Shown: positions 1 to 7,582, counted from the first letter of the stretch. The stretch: 11,400 bases of DNA from an uncultured Muribaculaceae bacterium (GCA_910588245.1 CAJUQP010000064.1:1-11400), one strand, 5' to 3'. Numbers and translations are program-made. The notes: generated from the letters alone by a model not told the origin.

Positions 1-22
1 AATAACTTGGCCACAAGTTATT
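1..22. repeat. Perfect 9-bp inverted repeat, 4-nt loop
   Basis: Bases 1-9 (AATAACTTG) are the exact reverse complement of bases 14-22 (CAAGTTATT), with the loop GCCA between them. No T-run follows on the + strand, so it is not a standard intrinsic terminator in that direction. It lies about 100 bp upstream of the susC start. It could be the end of an upstream transcript cut off by the window edge, or a dyad operator for the uptake operon. The sequence does not decide between these. Confidence 0.5.
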
Positions 23-119
23 GAGTCTCCCGGGGAAATGCATCAGGAGGGTAATGTTGAATCAAGCGCGTATAAGTTAGAGAGTTATGATTATATATGT
101 TTAATTATTTATCAAGAGT

Positions 120-3100
120 ATGAAAAAACTGTTTCTACTTCTTCTGACGGTTTTCTGTCTGACGCTCGGAGCGCAAGCACAGAGCAACCAGATCCACGGC
201 ATCGTCCTGTCGGGCGAGGACAACGAACCGGTTGTCGGAGCCACGGTCATGGTGACAGGCACCAAACTCGGCACGACTACCGACATCGACGGACGGTTCA
301 CGATCACGAATGTGCCGTCGAACGCCAAAACACTGAAAGTGTCGTATGTCGGCATGACATCTTCCGAAGTGCCCATCACCAAGGGCGAGATCAAGATCGT
401 GCTCGGCCTTAATTCAGAGGTGCTCGACGAAGTGGTTGTGACCGCCCTGGGCATCTCCCGCAACGAGAAGACCCTCGGCTACGCCGCCACGCAGGTCAAC
501 GCTTCCGAGATAGAGCAGGCGCGCACCGACAACGTCATGGCAGCCTTGCAGGGTAAGGTGGCCGGCCTCCAGGTGCAGACCACATCGGGCGATCCCGGCG
601 CCGCCAACAACGTGCAGATCCGTGGCTTAGGCTCCATCAACGGTTCAAACCAGCCCCTTTATGTGGTTGACGGAGTGCCGGTGGAGAGCAGCTCGCGTGG
701 CGCCCAGGGCCATGCCATAGCCGCAGGTGGCGTCAATAATATCGCTCCTGACGACATCGCCTCGCTGACAGTACTCAAAGGAGCAGCCGCTACAGCGCTC
801 TACGGCAGCCGCGCGGCCAATGGTGTGATCATCATCACCACCAAGACCGGAAAGAAGAACGGGGGGAAGAACTACAGCGTGACCTACAGCGGCACCGTAG
901 AGGCTAACCGCGTAGGCTACATCCCCGAGATGCAGAACCTCTGGGGCCAGGGCTGGAACGGCAACCAGACATATATAGAGAACGGATCGTGGGGCCCCGC
1001 CCTCGACGGCAGTATGCAGGTCTACGGTCCCGTATGGAATCACTCGCAGCTTCTTCATGAATACAGCGCCAAGAAGAATAACGTGCGCGACTTCTATGAC
1101 ACCGGTTGGTCGCAGACCCACAACGTGTCGCTCAGCGGCATCAGCGCCGACGAGAAGATGACCTATTACTCCTCTTACTCCTACACCAGTAACAACGGTG
1201 TTATGCCCACCGACGCAGACTCCTACACCCGCAACACCATCGCTTTCCGCGGCTCATACCAGCCGGAGAACTGGATCAAGGTGTCGGCGGCAATGAACTT
1301 CGCCAACTGGAAGACCAAGACAGTCGGATCATACCAGGGCGTATCGCCTATCGACGGCGTCATGGAGATGCCTCGCGACATCTCTATCGTCGACATGAAG
1401 GATCTCTCCAACCCCTTCAACACTCCTGAGGCATATTTCACACCTTACGGTATCACCAACCCTTACTGGGCCATCGCCAACAACTACAACACCCTCAAGG
1501 GTAAGCAGACATTCGGCAAGCTCCAGCTCGACCTCTTCCCGATCGACGGACTTACGCTGACCTACCGCTTCGGTTTCGACTACTCCGACTACGACATCAA
1601 GATCGGTTCTCCGGAGATTGCCCTCGACGACGCTCTTATCAATAATGACTATGGCTACGCTCCCAGCAACATGAACCAGGCCGGTTACGTCTACGACCAG
1701 TATCGCCGCCAGTATGAGCTCAACCATGACTTCCTGGCCAACTATTCGAAGAAATTCCTCGACGAGCGCCTCGACCTCAGCGCCACGGTGGGTATGAACA
1801 TCAACGAACGTGCCTACACCTGGATGCAGGGTGAGACAGACAACCTCGCCGTCTACACAGATTTCTGGATGCTCTCCAACGGTGCCACCCGCACAACCCT
1901 GAGTGAATCGGAGTCGAAACGCCGCCTCGTGGGTCTCTTCGGCGACATCACCGTCGGCTGGGACAACTTCCTGTATCTCGATTTCACGGCCCGCAACGAC
2001 TGGTCGTCGACACTGCCCAAAGGCAACAACTCATTCTTCTATCCCGGAGTCACGCTGAGCGCCATCTTCACGAAATATATCCAGCCCAACCCCGTGCTGA
2101 CCTTCGGTAAGATCCGTCTCGCATATGGCAAGACAGGTAATGACGCCAGTCCTTATTATACTGCCACCAACTACTCACAGGCATATACCAACGGCTACTA
2201 CGTGTCTGACATCATCAAGTTCCCCTTCGGCGGTAAGAACTCTTTCATGGCATCCAAGACATCTGGCGCCAACTCCCTCCGTCCCGAGATGACCTCGGAG
2301 TTTGAGCTCGGAACGAACCTCAAGTTCTTCAACGGCCGCATCGACCTTGACGCGTCATACTACAACCGCGTTACCAAGGACCAGATCTTCACCCTCCCTG
2401 TCGATCCCTCCACAGGTTTCACGGCCCAGGTGGTCAACTTCGGTAAGGTGCGCAACCGTGGTATCGAGCTCATGCTCAACACCACCCCCATCCAGACCGA
2501 CAAATTCCAGTGGGATCTCGGCTTTAATTTCTCGAAAAACTACAACAAGGTGCTCTCGCTTCCCGAAAGCCTCGAGGGCGGTAAGGTCAATATCTACAGC
2601 TTCTCGGCCGGCAATGACGCCGTCTACATGTATGCCGAGCAGGGTAAGGCCCTTGGCCAGTTCTACACTTATCTCCCCGTTTACGTGACAGATGAGAGCA
2701 GCCCCTACTACGGATGCCCCGTTGTCGACAGCGCAGGCCAGCCTGTGAGGACTACAGACGTGCAGCCCACAGGCTACAGCATGAACCACCAGTGGACAGG
2801 CGGTATCACCACCTCGCTGACCTACTGCGGAGTGACACTCAGCGCGGCATTCGATATCCGCTATGGCGGCCATATGTTCTCGCGCACAAAGAACCTAATG
2901 CAGTTCACCGGCAACGGCAAGGTGACGGAGGAGAACATGCGTCGTCCGTTTATCATCCCCAACTCGGTGGTGGCTAACGCCGACGGCACATACAGCGAGA
3001 ATACGACACCTATATATATCGCCGACAGCAGCTTCCAGACCTACTTCAACGACTACGGCTACGGCAACCAGGGCCTCGCATACATGCTCGACCGCACATA

Positions 3101-3350
3101 CTGCAAGGTGCGCAACATCTCTCTGAGCTGGAGCCTTCCCAAGAAGTGGCTCAGCGCTGTGTATCTCAACGAGGTAGTGCTTACGGCTTACTGCAACAAC
3201 CCCTTCATGTGGACTGCCAAAGGCAACCGCTATGTCGATCCCGAGTCGACTACTGTCACCACGAGCGGCGACCTCGCCTACGGTTTCGGTGAGCTCTACA
3301 CCAACCCGAGCAAGCGTACTTTCGGTTTCAACCTCAAAGTGAACTTCTAA
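120..3350 (+). CDS. SusC/RagA-family TonB-linked outer membrane transporter
   Basis: This 1076-aa protein is a TonB-dependent outer-membrane channel that, with its SusD partner, imports oligomeric nutrients using energy from TonB-ExbBD. A signal peptide covers residues 1-20 (GAQA, then Q21). A CarboxypepD_reg-like domain follows (about 24-105, with the typical GATVMVTGT and DGRFTI stretches). Next come a TonB-box-like EVVVTAL (about 104-110) and the plug with LYVVDGVP (180-187) and an SLTVLKGAAATALYGSRAANG-like signature ending near 240. The rest is an aromatic-rich beta barrel ending in a terminal Phe (FGFNLKVNF), as expected for assembly by BAM. Length is normal for the family. There is no N-terminal STN domain, so direct trans-envelope signalling to an anti-sigma factor is unlikely. 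The start is chosen because it gives the signal peptide. It is the first gene of a four-gene operon, and susD follows after 13 nt. The substrate cannot be read from the sequence. Confidence 0.97.
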   Translation: MKKLFLLLLTVFCLTLGAQAQSNQIHGIVLSGEDNEPVVGATVMVTGTKLGTTTDIDGRFTITNVPSNAKTLKVSYVGMTSSEVPITKGEIKIVLGLNSEVLDEVVVTALGISRNEKTLGYAATQVNASEIEQARTDNVMAALQGKVAGLQVQTTSGDPGAANNVQIRGLGSINGSNQPLYVVDGVPVESSSRGAQGHAIAAGGVNNIAPDDIASLTVLKGAAATALYGSRAANGVIIITTKTGKKNGGKNYSVTYSGTVEANRVGYIPEMQNLWGQGWNGNQTYIENGSWGPALDGSMQVYGPVWNHSQLLHEYSAKKNNVRDFYDTGWSQTHNVSLSGISADEKMTYYSSYSYTSNNGVMPTDADSYTRNTIAFRGSYQPENWIKVSAAMNFANWKTKTVGSYQGVSPIDGVMEMPRDISIVDMKDLSNPFNTPEAYFTPYGITNPYWAIANNYNTLKGKQTFGKLQLDLFPIDGLTLTYRFGFDYSDYDIKIGSPEIALDDALINNDYGYAPSNMNQAGYVYDQYRRQYELNHDFLANYSKKFLDERLDLSATVGMNINERAYTWMQGETDNLAVYTDFWMLSNGATRTTLSESESKRRLVGLFGDITVGWDNFLYLDFTARNDWSSTLPKGNNSFFYPGVTLSAIFTKYIQPNPVLTFGKIRLAYGKTGNDASPYYTATNYSQAYTNGYYVSDIIKFPFGGKNSFMASKTSGANSLRPEMTSEFELGTNLKFFNGRIDLDASYYNRVTKDQIFTLPVDPSTGFTAQVVNFGKVRNRGIELMLNTTPIQTDKFQWDLGFNFSKNYNKVLSLPESLEGGKVNIYSFSAGNDAVYMYAEQGKALGQFYTYLPVYVTDESSPYYGCPVVDSAGQPVRTTDVQPTGYSMNHQWTGGITTSLTYCGVTLSAAFDIRYGGHMFSRTKNLMQFTGNGKVTEENMRRPFIIPNSVVANADGTYSENTTPIYIADSSFQTYFNDYGYGNQGLAYMLDRTYCKVRNISLSWSLPKKWLSAVYLNEVVLTAYCNNPFMWTAKGNRYVDPESTTVTTSGDLAYGFGELYTNPSKRTFGFNLKVNF

Positions 3351-3363
3351 AGAATCATCAGCA

Positions 3364-4851
3364 ATGAAAAAGATATTTATCACAGGTATCGCCGCTATGT
3401 CGCTCGCCCTGGGAGGCTGCGACAGCTACCTCGACATAAACGACAGCCCCAACTCTCCGAGTGTCGACAAACTCAGCACCGACCTCATCTTCCCGGGCGC
3501 GGAGATGGCCTTCGCCAATGTCTACGGCGACTATATGTGCACCACGGGCGGATATTTCGCACAGTACTTCTCGCAGTATTTCGGCACGAGCAACTATATG
3601 GACTACAGTCAGTTCAAGCAGAGTGCCACACGTAGCAGCAGCGCCTATACGCAGCTGACCGCAGGATCGCTCCAGAACCTTAAGACCGTCATGGAGAAAG
3701 CATCGGCATCAGGCGAATGGGGCACATACCTTGCCGCGACGGTGATCCGCGTGGCGGCCTATCAGACCATGGTAGACTGCTATGGTGCCATCCCCTACAG
3801 CGAGGCGCTCGACATGAATAACGTGACTCCTAAATACGACGACGGTCTGGACGTCTACGCCGGACTTGTGAAGGAGCTCGACGAGGCTGTGGCCAAGGTG
3901 AACGGCGGCGAGAAGGTCTGCACAAACTTCCTGCTCCCCGGCAAGTTCGCTTCCGAGTGGGTCAAGGTGGCCAACGCTCTCAAGCTGCGCCTCCTGATGC
4001 GCGAGAGCAATGCTGTCAATGTCCAGTCTGAGCTTTCCGCCCTTGTCTCCGAGGGCAATTTCCCCTCAGGCGACGTGGCATGGGAAGGATGCTGGAAAGA
4101 CGAGCTCGGACAGGCCAACCCATTCTATACTGAAGACAACTACGCCTCTTACGGCGGTTCGCAGAAGAACATGATCCTCAATCTCGCCGTGCTGGCAACG
4201 ATGAATGCCGCCGACGACGCACGCCTCGAGGTCTTCTTCGATCCCAACACTGTCAAGAGAGAATATCAGGGGGGTATCTCCGGCACCAATTTCACCACCA
4301 CTGCCAACTATAAGGCCAACTACTGGTGTCGTCCGCACAAGGAGTTTGACAGCCCCGTATATCTGATCACCCGCTCCGAGATAGAGTTCTTCCTTGCCGA
4401 ATATGAGGCACGCTACGGGTCGATGGCCGCCGCCGAAACCCACTATAATGCCGCTGTCGAGGCATCGTTCGCCACAGCAGGTGTCAGCGGCGCCGACCGT
4501 GTGCTCACGGTATATCCCTGGGAGCCGGGCAACTGGCAGAAGAACCTCGGCATCCAGAAATGGGTGGCTCTTTCGGGAGTGAACCAGTATGAGGGTTATT
4601 GCGAGCTTCGCCGTCTTAAATATCCCGCGTTCGGCACAGTCACAGGAGATGAGCTCTACAGCATCCTCAACGATGTCTATTCCCCTTCGCTGCTTGTCCC
4701 CGGCACTCTCTATACCCCGATAGACGTCAACACGTCGCTGGGCGCCAACAAGCTCCTGCAGCGCTGGCCTTATCCCAACGCGTCGTCGAGCCGTAACTCT
4801 AACGTGCCTGACTACGAGGGAGATGATAAGCCGATCTTCTGGGCGAAATGA
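3364..4851 (+). CDS. SusD/RagB-family nutrient-binding lipoprotein (SusD-like_2 type)
   Basis: This 495-aa surface lipoprotein caps the SusC barrel and helps capture substrate. The N-terminus has a lipoprotein signal peptide with lipobox LGGC and lipidated Cys19. It is followed by DSYLDINDSPNSPS, the characteristic start of the SusD-like_2 family (PF12771). The remainder is Tyr-, Trp- and Ala-rich, as expected of the TPR-based helical SusD fold. TMVDCYGAIPYSEAL (about 138-152) resembles the conserved 'YGDIPYSEAL' stretch of the family. An ITRSEIEFFLAEYEAR segment near residues 338-353 matches the usual C-terminal helix. Length fits the family (450-550 aa). It sits 13 nt after susC and 28 nt before the next lipoprotein gene, so all four genes are probably co-transcribed. 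The ligand is unknown. The BT2263-like context makes peptides possible. Confidence 0.95.
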   Translation: MKKIFITGIAAMSLALGGCDSYLDINDSPNSPSVDKLSTDLIFPGAEMAFANVYGDYMCTTGGYFAQYFSQYFGTSNYMDYSQFKQSATRSSSAYTQLTAGSLQNLKTVMEKASASGEWGTYLAATVIRVAAYQTMVDCYGAIPYSEALDMNNVTPKYDDGLDVYAGLVKELDEAVAKVNGGEKVCTNFLLPGKFASEWVKVANALKLRLLMRESNAVNVQSELSALVSEGNFPSGDVAWEGCWKDELGQANPFYTEDNYASYGGSQKNMILNLAVLATMNAADDARLEVFFDPNTVKREYQGGISGTNFTTTANYKANYWCRPHKEFDSPVYLITRSEIEFFLAEYEARYGSMAAAETHYNAAVEASFATAGVSGADRVLTVYPWEPGNWQKNLGIQKWVALSGVNQYEGYCELRRLKYPAFGTVTGDELYSILNDVYSPSLLVPGTLYTPIDVNTSLGANKLLQRWPYPNASSSRNSNVPDYEGDDKPIFWAK

Positions 4852-4879
4852 ATCCAACCAATATAAATAAGATTTCAAG

Positions 4880-5578
4880 ATGAAAAAATATATATCGATT
4901 ATGGCTTCCGCGCTCGCCGTGCTCTCGCTCGCTTCCTGCAGTAAGGACACGGAGGGGCTCACAGAGATCACATATTATGCGGTGATCGACCTCGAGGGCC
5001 CGGTTTATGACCAGGCTGTGGCCGGCACCCCGTATGTCGACCCCGGATATAAGGCTACCATGCAGGGGGAGGACATCACTTCTGAGGTGAAGATCACCAC
5101 CGACATGGATCTGCAGAATCCGAAGCCGGGCTATTATACTGTGACCTATTCGGCGATAAATGCCGACGGTTTCCCGGCTTCCTCCACACGCTACGTGCTC
5201 GTGGCCGATGCCGACGATCCTGCATCCGGTTACTATACGACCGACGCCAACAGCTACCGTGTGAGTTCAGGCGGCACTACCTACTATGGCCGAAGCTTCA
5301 GCATAGTGGTCTATGGCGACGGCACCGGCACCTACAATGTCTCTGATTTCCTCGGCGGCTGGTATGACCAGCGCGCCGGCTATGGCGGCAGCTATGCCGC
5401 CGTGGGTCAGTTCGATCTCGCAGCCGACGGTTCGATCTCGCTTGTTGACAGCAGCGTGGCCGGCTGGGGCGATTCCCTGAGCGCGCTCAACGACGCCGGT
5501 TTTGATGCTGCCACGGGCACGATATCCTGGGTGGCCGTGTATGCCGGAATGGAGTTTCACGTAACAATGACAAAGTGA
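4880..5578 (+). CDS. DUF5012/BT_2262-type surface lipoprotein with Ig-like domain
   Basis: This 232-aa lipoprotein has a signal peptide with lipobox LASC and Cys20, followed by SKDTEGLTEITYY. Residues about 30-110 look like an Ig-like domain of the DUF5011/DUF5012 kind. They carry the pattern 'GTPYVDPGYKATMQGEDIT...' and the closing 'PGYYTVTYSAINADGFPAS', a strong family hallmark. Residues about 113-232 form a second Gly-, Tyr- and Ser-rich beta domain (SGYYTT...YGDGTGTYNVSDFLGG...), as in BT_2262-like proteins. The downstream gene starts 20 nt later. In the B. thetaiotaomicron BT2261-2264 complex, as I recall it, the equivalent lipoprotein associates with SusCD at the cell surface. The same role here is inference. 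The exact function of the family is not known. No frameshift or truncation is visible. Confidence 0.85.
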   Translation: MKKYISIMASALAVLSLASCSKDTEGLTEITYYAVIDLEGPVYDQAVAGTPYVDPGYKATMQGEDITSEVKITTDMDLQNPKPGYYTVTYSAINADGFPASSTRYVLVADADDPASGYYTTDANSYRVSSGGTTYYGRSFSIVVYGDGTGTYNVSDFLGGWYDQRAGYGGSYAAVGQFDLAADGSISLVDSSVAGWGDSLSALNDAGFDAATGTISWVAVYAGMEFHVTMTK

Positions 5579-5598
5579 CTTTTTAAAGACTATCGAAG

Positions 5599-6075
5599 AT
5601 GAAAAGATATATCAGATACACGCTCATACTGCTTGCGGCTGTGGTCTTCACGGCCTGCAGCAAGGAGGATATACCTATGACCTCCACTGTTGACCTCGCA
5701 GGAGAGTGGATGGTGACTGTCGAGACCGATGGAGCCTCCTATGGCCCGTATATGTTCATCACCTACAACACCAACAAGAACGACGGCCAGGAGATCTGGC
5801 TCGATGATCTCGGCAACTTCTGGGGCACGAAAGTGAAGATCCCCTGCAACGTAGGATCACTGACATTCGGCAGCGATACTCCCGCCGACAATGCCGCCTA
5901 CGATCCTATCACGGTGAAGGTTACGGAGGGTAAGGTGGTGTTCGGCGGTACGAAGTCACCTTCCGGGATGCCGGCCGACGCTATCGAGTTTAAGCTGGAA
6001 TACAGCGATGATCCCGGCACAATCTACACTGCCCACGGCTATCGCCGCACAGGTCTGCAGGGTGGAGCTGAATAA
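5599..6075 (+). CDS. Small lipid-binding-like (Lipid_bd, BT2261-type) lipoprotein
   Basis: This 158-aa lipoprotein has a signal peptide with lipobox FTAC and Cys20, then SKEDIPM. The body reads like the Lipid_bd family (PF12888): a DLAGEWMVTVE start of the first strand (about 34-44), then GPYMFITYNTN, 'EIWLDDLGNFWGTKVKIPC' (73-91) and a strand-rich C-terminus ending 'YTAHGYRRTG'. This suggests a lipocalin-like beta fold. Despite the family name, no lipid ligand can be deduced. It is the last gene of the uptake operon. A hairpin and then a good terminator follow within 100 nt. It probably forms part of the SusCD-associated lipoprotein set. The family match is from memory of conserved segments, not a search. 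Confidence 0.8.
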   Translation: MKRYIRYTLILLAAVVFTACSKEDIPMTSTVDLAGEWMVTVETDGASYGPYMFITYNTNKNDGQEIWLDDLGNFWGTKVKIPCNVGSLTFGSDTPADNAAYDPITVKVTEGKVVFGGTKSPSGMPADAIEFKLEYSDDPGTIYTAHGYRRTGLQGGAE

Positions 6076-6115
6076 AGATCCATACTCTTTAGATAAATTA
6101 GATAGATTATTTTTG

Positions 6116-6137
6116 GGAAAAGTTATATTTCTTTTCC
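6116..6137 (+). other. Hairpin in the 3' region of the SusCD operon
   Basis: GGAAAAG (6116-6122) pairs perfectly with CTTTTCC (6131-6137) around an 8-nt AT-rich loop. It lies 40 nt after the last stop codon and just before the stronger terminator. No U-run follows, so it is more likely an mRNA 3'-end stabilising structure than a terminator. Confidence 0.4.
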
Positions 6138-6139
6138 GG

Positions 6140-6180
6140 GGGAGCGTTCGCCGTGGTGGCGTGCGCTCTCTCTTTGTTTA
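6140..6180 (+). terminator. Rho-independent terminator of the SusCD lipoprotein operon
   Basis: The 11-nt arm at 6142-6152 (GAGCGTTCGCC) pairs with 6158-6168 (GGCGTGCGCTC) with one T-T mismatch and one G-T wobble, around the 5-nt loop GTGGT. The stem can be extended at its base by the flanking G and T/C bases. It is followed by TCTCTTTGTTTA, a moderately T-rich tail. It is correctly placed at the end of the four-gene operon and directly before the heptamer array. Confidence 0.75.
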
Positions 6181-6181
6181 T

Positions 6182-6258
6182 GGTTGAGGGTTTAGGGTTG
6201 AGGGTTTATGGTTGAGGGTTGAGGGTTTAGGGTTGAGGGTTTAGGGTTGAGGGTTGGG
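6182..6258 (+). repeat. Heptamer array A: 11 tandem GGTTKAG units
   Basis: Eleven consecutive 7-nt units lie in perfect register: six GGTTGAG, four GGTTTAG or GGTTTAT, and a final GGTTGGG. A degenerate TGTTTAT precedes them. On the + strand this puts six GGG tracts (6216-6253) exactly 4 nt apart, a canonical G-quadruplex motif. The units are the reverse complement of those in the second array at 6341-6487. The array lies between the operon terminator and the rfbA promoter. Confidence 0.92.
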
Positions 6259-6296
6259 AGTTTAAGGATAGGAGGGGGGAATGGGCGCTTTTTCTA

Positions 6297-6326
6297 TTGG
6301 CGATAAGAGGATTTTTAGTATTTTTG
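6297..6326 (+). promoter_or_regulatory. Bacteroidota-type promoter of rfbA
   Basis: A -33 TTG (6297-6299) and a -7 box TATTTTTG (6319-6326) are separated by 19 nt, matching the Bacteroidota consensus TTG-N19/20-TAnnTTTG. Transcription would start near 6331-6333. The 5' UTR of rfbA would then be about 157 nt, almost all of it the second heptamer array. Confidence 0.7.
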
Positions 6327-6340
6327 CAGATTGGAGCATC

Positions 6341-6487
6341 TTCACCCCTCAACTCTCAACCTTCAACCCTCAACCTTCAACCCTCAACCTTCAACTCTCA
6401 CCCCTCAACTCTCACCCCTCAACTCTCACCCCTCAACCCTCACCCCTCAACTCTCACCCCTCAACCTTCAACTCTAAACCCTCAACC
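6341..6487 (+). repeat. Heptamer array B: 21 tandem YTCAMCY units in the rfbA 5' UTR
   Basis: Twenty-one 7-nt units lie without a break of register: TTCACCC, then mixtures of CTCAACT, CTCAACC, TTCAACC and CTCACCC, and a CTAAACC near the end. The middle shows a higher-order 14-nt period (CTCAACT plus CTCACCC). No G occurs from 6337 up to the rfbA start codon. The array ends two bases before that ATG, so there is no Shine-Dalgarno site. It is the opposite-strand counterpart of array A. Open reading frames through it have Pro/Ser/Thr/Asn low-complexity translations and are not genes. Confidence 0.93.
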
Positions 6488-6489
6488 AC

Positions 6490-7368
6490 ATGAAAGGAAT
6501 AGTTCTCGCAGGAGGCAGCGGCACGCGCCTCTATCCAATCACCAAGGGAGTAAGTAAGCAACTCCTCCCGATCTACGACAAACCGATGGTGTATTATCCT
6601 CTGTCGGTGTTGATGCACGCCGGCATCCGCGATATCCTCGTTATATCGACTCCCGACGACCTCCCCGGCTTCCGGCGCCTTCTCGGCGACGGTTCCGACT
6701 ATGGTGTGCGGTTCTCTTATGCCGAGCAGCCGAGTCCTGATGGTCTTGCGCAGGCGTTCATAATCGGACGCAAGTTCATAGGAGAAGATTCCGTCTGTCT
6801 GGTGCTTGGCGACAATATATTCCACGGGGCCGGATTCACCGACATCCTCGCGGAGGCTGTGGATAATGTGGAGAGAGATGGAAAAGCTACGGTGTTCGGC
6901 TATCGTGTCGACGATCCGCGGCGCTACGGCGTGGCTGAGTTTGACAAGGAGGGCAACTGCATATCGATAGAGGAGAAACCGGAGCACCCGAAGAGCGACT
7001 ATGCTGTTGTCGGGTTGTATTTCTATCCCAATGATGTGGTCGATGTGGCGGCGTCGATCAGGCCGTCGGCACGCGGCGAGCTGGAGATCACCTCTGTCAA
7101 CCGACATTATCTCGACTGCGGCAGGCTGAAGGTGAAGGAGTTGCCGAGAGGGTTCGCGTGGCTCGACACCGGTACCCACGACTCCCTTGCCGAAGCCTCG
7201 ATCTATGTGGAGGTGCTCGAGAAGCGTCAGGGCCTCAAGATTGCCTGTCTGGAGGGGATAGCCTATTCGAAAGGGTGGATTTCCGCCGGGAAACTGCGCG
7301 CTATCGCTGAGCCCATGCTTAAGAATCAGTACGGACAATATCTCGCTAAGATTATAAATAATCGTTGA
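6490..7368 (+). CDS. rfbA: Glucose-1-phosphate thymidylyltransferase
   Basis: This 292-aa cytoplasmic enzyme joins dTTP and glucose 1-phosphate to give dTDP-glucose and pyrophosphate, the first step towards dTDP-L-rhamnose and other dTDP-sugars for surface polysaccharides. The nucleotide-binding signature is GGSGTRLYPIT (8-18), with KQLLPIYDKPMVYYPL (23-38). QPSPDGLAQAF (80-90) binds base and sugar. LGDNIFHG (106-113) holds the metal-binding Asp108. EEKP (161-164), GELEITSVN (196-204) and WLDTGTHDSL (224-233) complete the RmlA pattern. Length is full for the family (about 290 aa). The start is fixed by MKGIVLAGGSGTRLY, the canonical N-terminus. It has its own promoter, but its leader is a heptamer repeat array. 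No rfbB, rfbC or rfbD lies beside it in the window; the next downstream unit is a tRNA. I see no clear intrinsic terminator in the AT-rich 7369-7582. Confidence 0.97.
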   Translation: MKGIVLAGGSGTRLYPITKGVSKQLLPIYDKPMVYYPLSVLMHAGIRDILVISTPDDLPGFRRLLGDGSDYGVRFSYAEQPSPDGLAQAFIIGRKFIGEDSVCLVLGDNIFHGAGFTDILAEAVDNVERDGKATVFGYRVDDPRRYGVAEFDKEGNCISIEEKPEHPKSDYAVVGLYFYPNDVVDVAASIRPSARGELEITSVNRHYLDCGRLKVKELPRGFAWLDTGTHDSLAEASIYVEVLEKRQGLKIACLEGIAYSKGWISAGKLRAIAEPMLKNQYGQYLAKIINNR

Positions 7369-7582
7369 TAAGAATGGCTGCAATGTAATGTGAAGTATAG
7401 CGGAGAAATTTTCAGATTTGAATGAAAGAGCTTGGTGGATAGATTAGAAAAAGACGGTTTTCAGACTGCCTCTATGATTTTAGGGTAAATTTATTAATAT
7501 TTTTTAACTTTTTATATCCGATTGAGATTGTGTGTGTTACTTCCCCGGAGATGTCTGCGGCTGAAATTTGGTCTTGAAAAAC

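Noticed and set aside
56..103. Possible susC promoter (TTG at 56-58; TAAGTTAG at 73-80 or TATGTTTA at 96-103)
   Set aside because: Neither -7 candidate is a full TAnnTTTG match and none has a TTG at 19-21 nt spacing, so I do not call it. The real promoter may be factor-dependent or lie left of the window.
645..1121. Long minus-strand open frames opposite susC, susD, rfbA and the AAA/PDDEXK genes
   Set aside because: They mirror the codon bias of the well-supported + strand genes, have no recognisable domains, and no promoter was found for them. The pair opposite the two cassettes is duplicated only because the cassettes are.
6182..6258. Resemblance of GGTTTAG units to the plant telomere repeat (TTTAGGG)
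   Set aside because: Only about every second unit has this form, the flanks are ordinary Bacteroidales genes, and the second array has the opposite sense. It is best seen as a bacterial intergenic heptamer repeat.
6281..6557. Overlapping open frames through the heptamer array, encoding Pro/Ser/Thr/Asn-rich peptides
   Set aside because: They are translations of a 7-nt repeat, are low-complexity in every frame, and overlap the well-supported start of rfbA.
7420..7515. Terminator for rfbA in the AT-rich downstream region
   Set aside because: There is a T-rich run near 7499-7514 (ATTTTTTAACTTTTTAT), but I could not find a stable stem directly before it.
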